NCBI GenBank assembly: GCA_030633645.1
Contig: DAOVRY010000040.1
Coordinates: 1-6,774 of the forward strand
DNA: 6,774 bases
Direction: 5' to 3'
From: Pseudomonadota bacterium
Lineage (GTDB): Bacteria; Desulfobacterota; DSM-4660; Desulfatiglandales; B25-G16
The position numbers and the translations under genes are program-made. Below are positions 5,862 to 6,774 of this stretch, piece after piece (position 1 is the stretch's first letter; each line of letters begins with the position of its first letter). The notes beneath the pieces were generated by a model. It made no database searches. It was not told the DNA's origin and saw nothing but the letters and a program-made list of their open reading frames with translations.

Positions 5862-5917
5862 CTGGCCCAGACCTGGCTTTGCTATCTTTCGATACTTGCC
5901 AATCAAATGAGGCTGCT

Positions 5918-5946
5918 TTGTTACGTTACTATATATGCCGCATAAT
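5918..5946 (+). promoter_or_regulatory. Probable sigma70-type promoter of the dehydrogenase gene
   Basis: TTGTTA (5918-5923, four of six consensus bases) and CATAAT (5941-5946, five of six) are separated by the optimal 17 bp. The start of transcription would be near 5953, leaving a leader of about 135 bases before ATG 6088. Confidence 0.45.
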
Positions 5947-5979
5947 TCGCGCCAGGGCGGGCCGAAGAACGAATAACTA

Positions 5980-6030
5980 ATGGCAGAAAAGTCAAACAAC
6001 GATATCCTTAGAATTATCAACCAGATGTGA
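5980..6030 (+). CDS. Possible 16-residue leader peptide
   Basis: ATG 5980 opens a short frame, MAEKSNNDILRIINQM, ending at TGA 6028. It lies inside the predicted leader of the dehydrogenase gene, 57 bases before its start codon. No good ribosome binding site is visible upstream and no attenuator hairpin follows, so it may be chance. Its composition shows no run of one amino acid that would suggest classical attenuation. Confidence 0.15.
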   Translation: MAEKSNNDILRIINQM

Positions 6031-6048
6031 GCACCACCGTTTTTTTTG

Positions 6049-6060
6049 GATTTGCAAATC
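6049..6060. promoter_or_regulatory. 12-bp palindrome, possible operator
   Basis: GATTTGCAAATC is a perfect palindrome lying 27 bases before the dehydrogenase start codon and downstream of the predicted promoter. Perfect twofold symmetry of this size is typical of a dimeric regulator site, but with a T8 run beside it chance is also possible. Confidence 0.25.
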
Positions 6061-6087
6061 TCCGATGGAGAGAAGCAAGGGGAACGT

Positions 6088-6774
6088 ATGGAAAGAACGA
6101 GAATTTTTGTTACACGGAAGATACCTGCGGCAGGGTTAACGAGACTACAAGAGTGTTTTGACGTGGAGGTCTCCCCCCTTGATCGCAATCTAACCCCGGC
6201 TGAGATAATAGAGATGGCAGCCAGTGCTCAAGGGATGGTCAGTATAGCCACTGACACTATTGATAGAGATCTCATCGACCGCCTCACGGACATAAAGATA
6301 ATAGCAAACTATGCCGTAGGCTTTGATAATATAGATATTGAATATGCCAGGCAAAAAGGTATTCCGGTCACCAATACGCCTGATGTGTTGACCCAGGCGA
6401 CGGCTGATATTGCCACGGCTCTTATTCTCTGTGTAGCAAGACGTATTGTTGAAGGTGATAAGTTGGTCAGGAAGGGAGGGTTCAAGGGGTTCTATCCGAT
6501 GTTCTTTTTGGGCGTTGAATTGGAAAACAAGACACTCGGGATCTATGGGATGGGCCGGATTGGACAGGCTGTGGCAAAAAAGGCTATTAGGTTTGGTCTA
6601 AAGGTCATTTACCATGACAAGATATTACATGAAGAAGACCCCCTTGGTTTCCCTGCCCGGTATGTATCCTTTGAAGAGCTCTTGAGAGAATCTGACTTTA
6701 TTTCTATTCATGCACCACTCACACCAGAGACCCACCATAGATTTACGAAAAATGAATTTAGGAAGATGAAAAAT
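6088..6774 (+). CDS. gyaR: D-2-hydroxyacid dehydrogenase, probable glyoxylate/hydroxypyruvate reductase (3' end outside window)
   Basis: The first 229 residues of a D-isomer-specific 2-hydroxyacid dehydrogenase are present; about 100 more are expected beyond the window. These cytoplasmic enzymes reduce 2-oxoacids with NAD(P)H. The arrangement closely follows archaeal-type glyoxylate reductase: FVTRKIP at the N terminus, IIANYAVGFDNID at 71-83, VTNTPDVLTQATAD at 94-107, and the nucleotide-binding GMGRIG within 154-159. ESDFISIHAPLTPET lies at 201-215. D177 at the end of the second Rossmann strand favours NADH over NADPH. The catalytic Arg, Glu and His lie in the missing part, so activity cannot be confirmed. 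ATG 6088 follows AAGGGG (6077-6082) at five bases. Glyoxylate reductase is the preferred assignment; hydroxypyruvate reductase or another D-2-hydroxyacid substrate is possible. Confidence 0.9.
   Translation, partial: MERTRIFVTRKIPAAGLTRLQECFDVEVSPLDRNLTPAEIIEMAASAQGMVSIATDTIDRDLIDRLTDIKIIANYAVGFDNIDIEYARQKGIPVTNTPDVLTQATADIATALILCVARRIVEGDKLVRKGGFKGFYPMFFLGVELENKTLGIYGMGRIGQAVAKKAIRFGLKVIYHDKILHEEDPLGFPARYVSFEELLRESDFISIHAPLTPETHHRFTKNEFRKMKN

Larger units (their letters stand above)
5712..6087. other. Long leader/spacer before the hydroxyacid dehydrogenase
   Basis: There is no confident gene here. 5712-5800 shows nothing recognisable. Next come a large hairpin (5805-5861), a plausible promoter (5918-5946), a possible 16-codon ORF (5980-6030), eight consecutive T (6040-6047) without a GC-rich stem before them, and a 12-bp palindrome (6049-6060). 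The predicted transcript leader is about 135 bases, long enough for leader-level regulation. Confidence 0.55.

Noticed and set aside
6031..6047. T8 run as an intrinsic terminator or attenuator
   Set aside because: No GC-rich stem precedes the T run; GAGCACCACCG has no complementary arm nearby.
5832..6188. Minus-strand 118-codon frame before the dehydrogenase
   Set aside because: It overlaps the dehydrogenase start, the promoter and the hairpin, and shows no recognisable motif.

Overview
The window looks like chromosomal DNA from an anaerobic bacterium, most plausibly a Desulfobacterota (deltaproteobacterial) lineage. This is inferred from gene content: a large tungsten/molybdenum-type aldehyde:ferredoxin oxidoreductase (AOR) paralogue, an FmdB-like zinc ribbon, a glyoxylate-reductase-like dehydrogenase and an uncharacterised helical protein. 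Base composition is moderate and ribosome binding sites are clear. No phage, CRISPR or recognisable transposase gene is present.

Layout. 81-2222 (+) encodes a 713-residue AOR-family protein with no visible partner gene. 2223-2649 has no protein gene. It carries a good sigma70-type promoter (2510-2537) followed at once by a 74-base tRNA-like sequence (2541-2614). That sequence fits canonical tRNA segment lengths apart from a short D loop and has alanine-tRNA hallmarks, but it is decayed in the D loop, T loop and anticodon stem. proC follows (2650-3489, +), then an uncharacterised 172-residue protein (3583-4101, +). 4102-4572 separates convergent genes and holds nested inverted repeats resembling a MITE-like or multi-hairpin element. 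On the minus strand, 4573-5223 is a glyoxalase-II-like metallo-beta-lactamase-fold hydrolase. It is divergent from a small FmdB-type zinc ribbon gene (5370-5711, +). 5712-6087 has no confident gene; it carries a large hairpin, a plausible promoter, a possible 16-codon leader ORF and a 12-bp palindrome. The window ends inside a D-2-hydroxyacid dehydrogenase of the glyoxylate reductase type (6088-6774, +, cut by the window edge).

Functionally this is mostly housekeeping and redox metabolism rather than one dedicated system: aldehyde/acid redox chemistry, the last step of proline synthesis, thioester or other MBL hydrolysis, and glyoxylate/hydroxypyruvate reduction. Spacers are long and promoters separate, so most genes are probably independent units; proC and the 172-residue gene may be co-transcribed. 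The signals most worth a second look are the alanine-tRNA-like element in the proC leader, the nested palindromes at 4165-4495, and the atypical cysteine spacing of the AOR.
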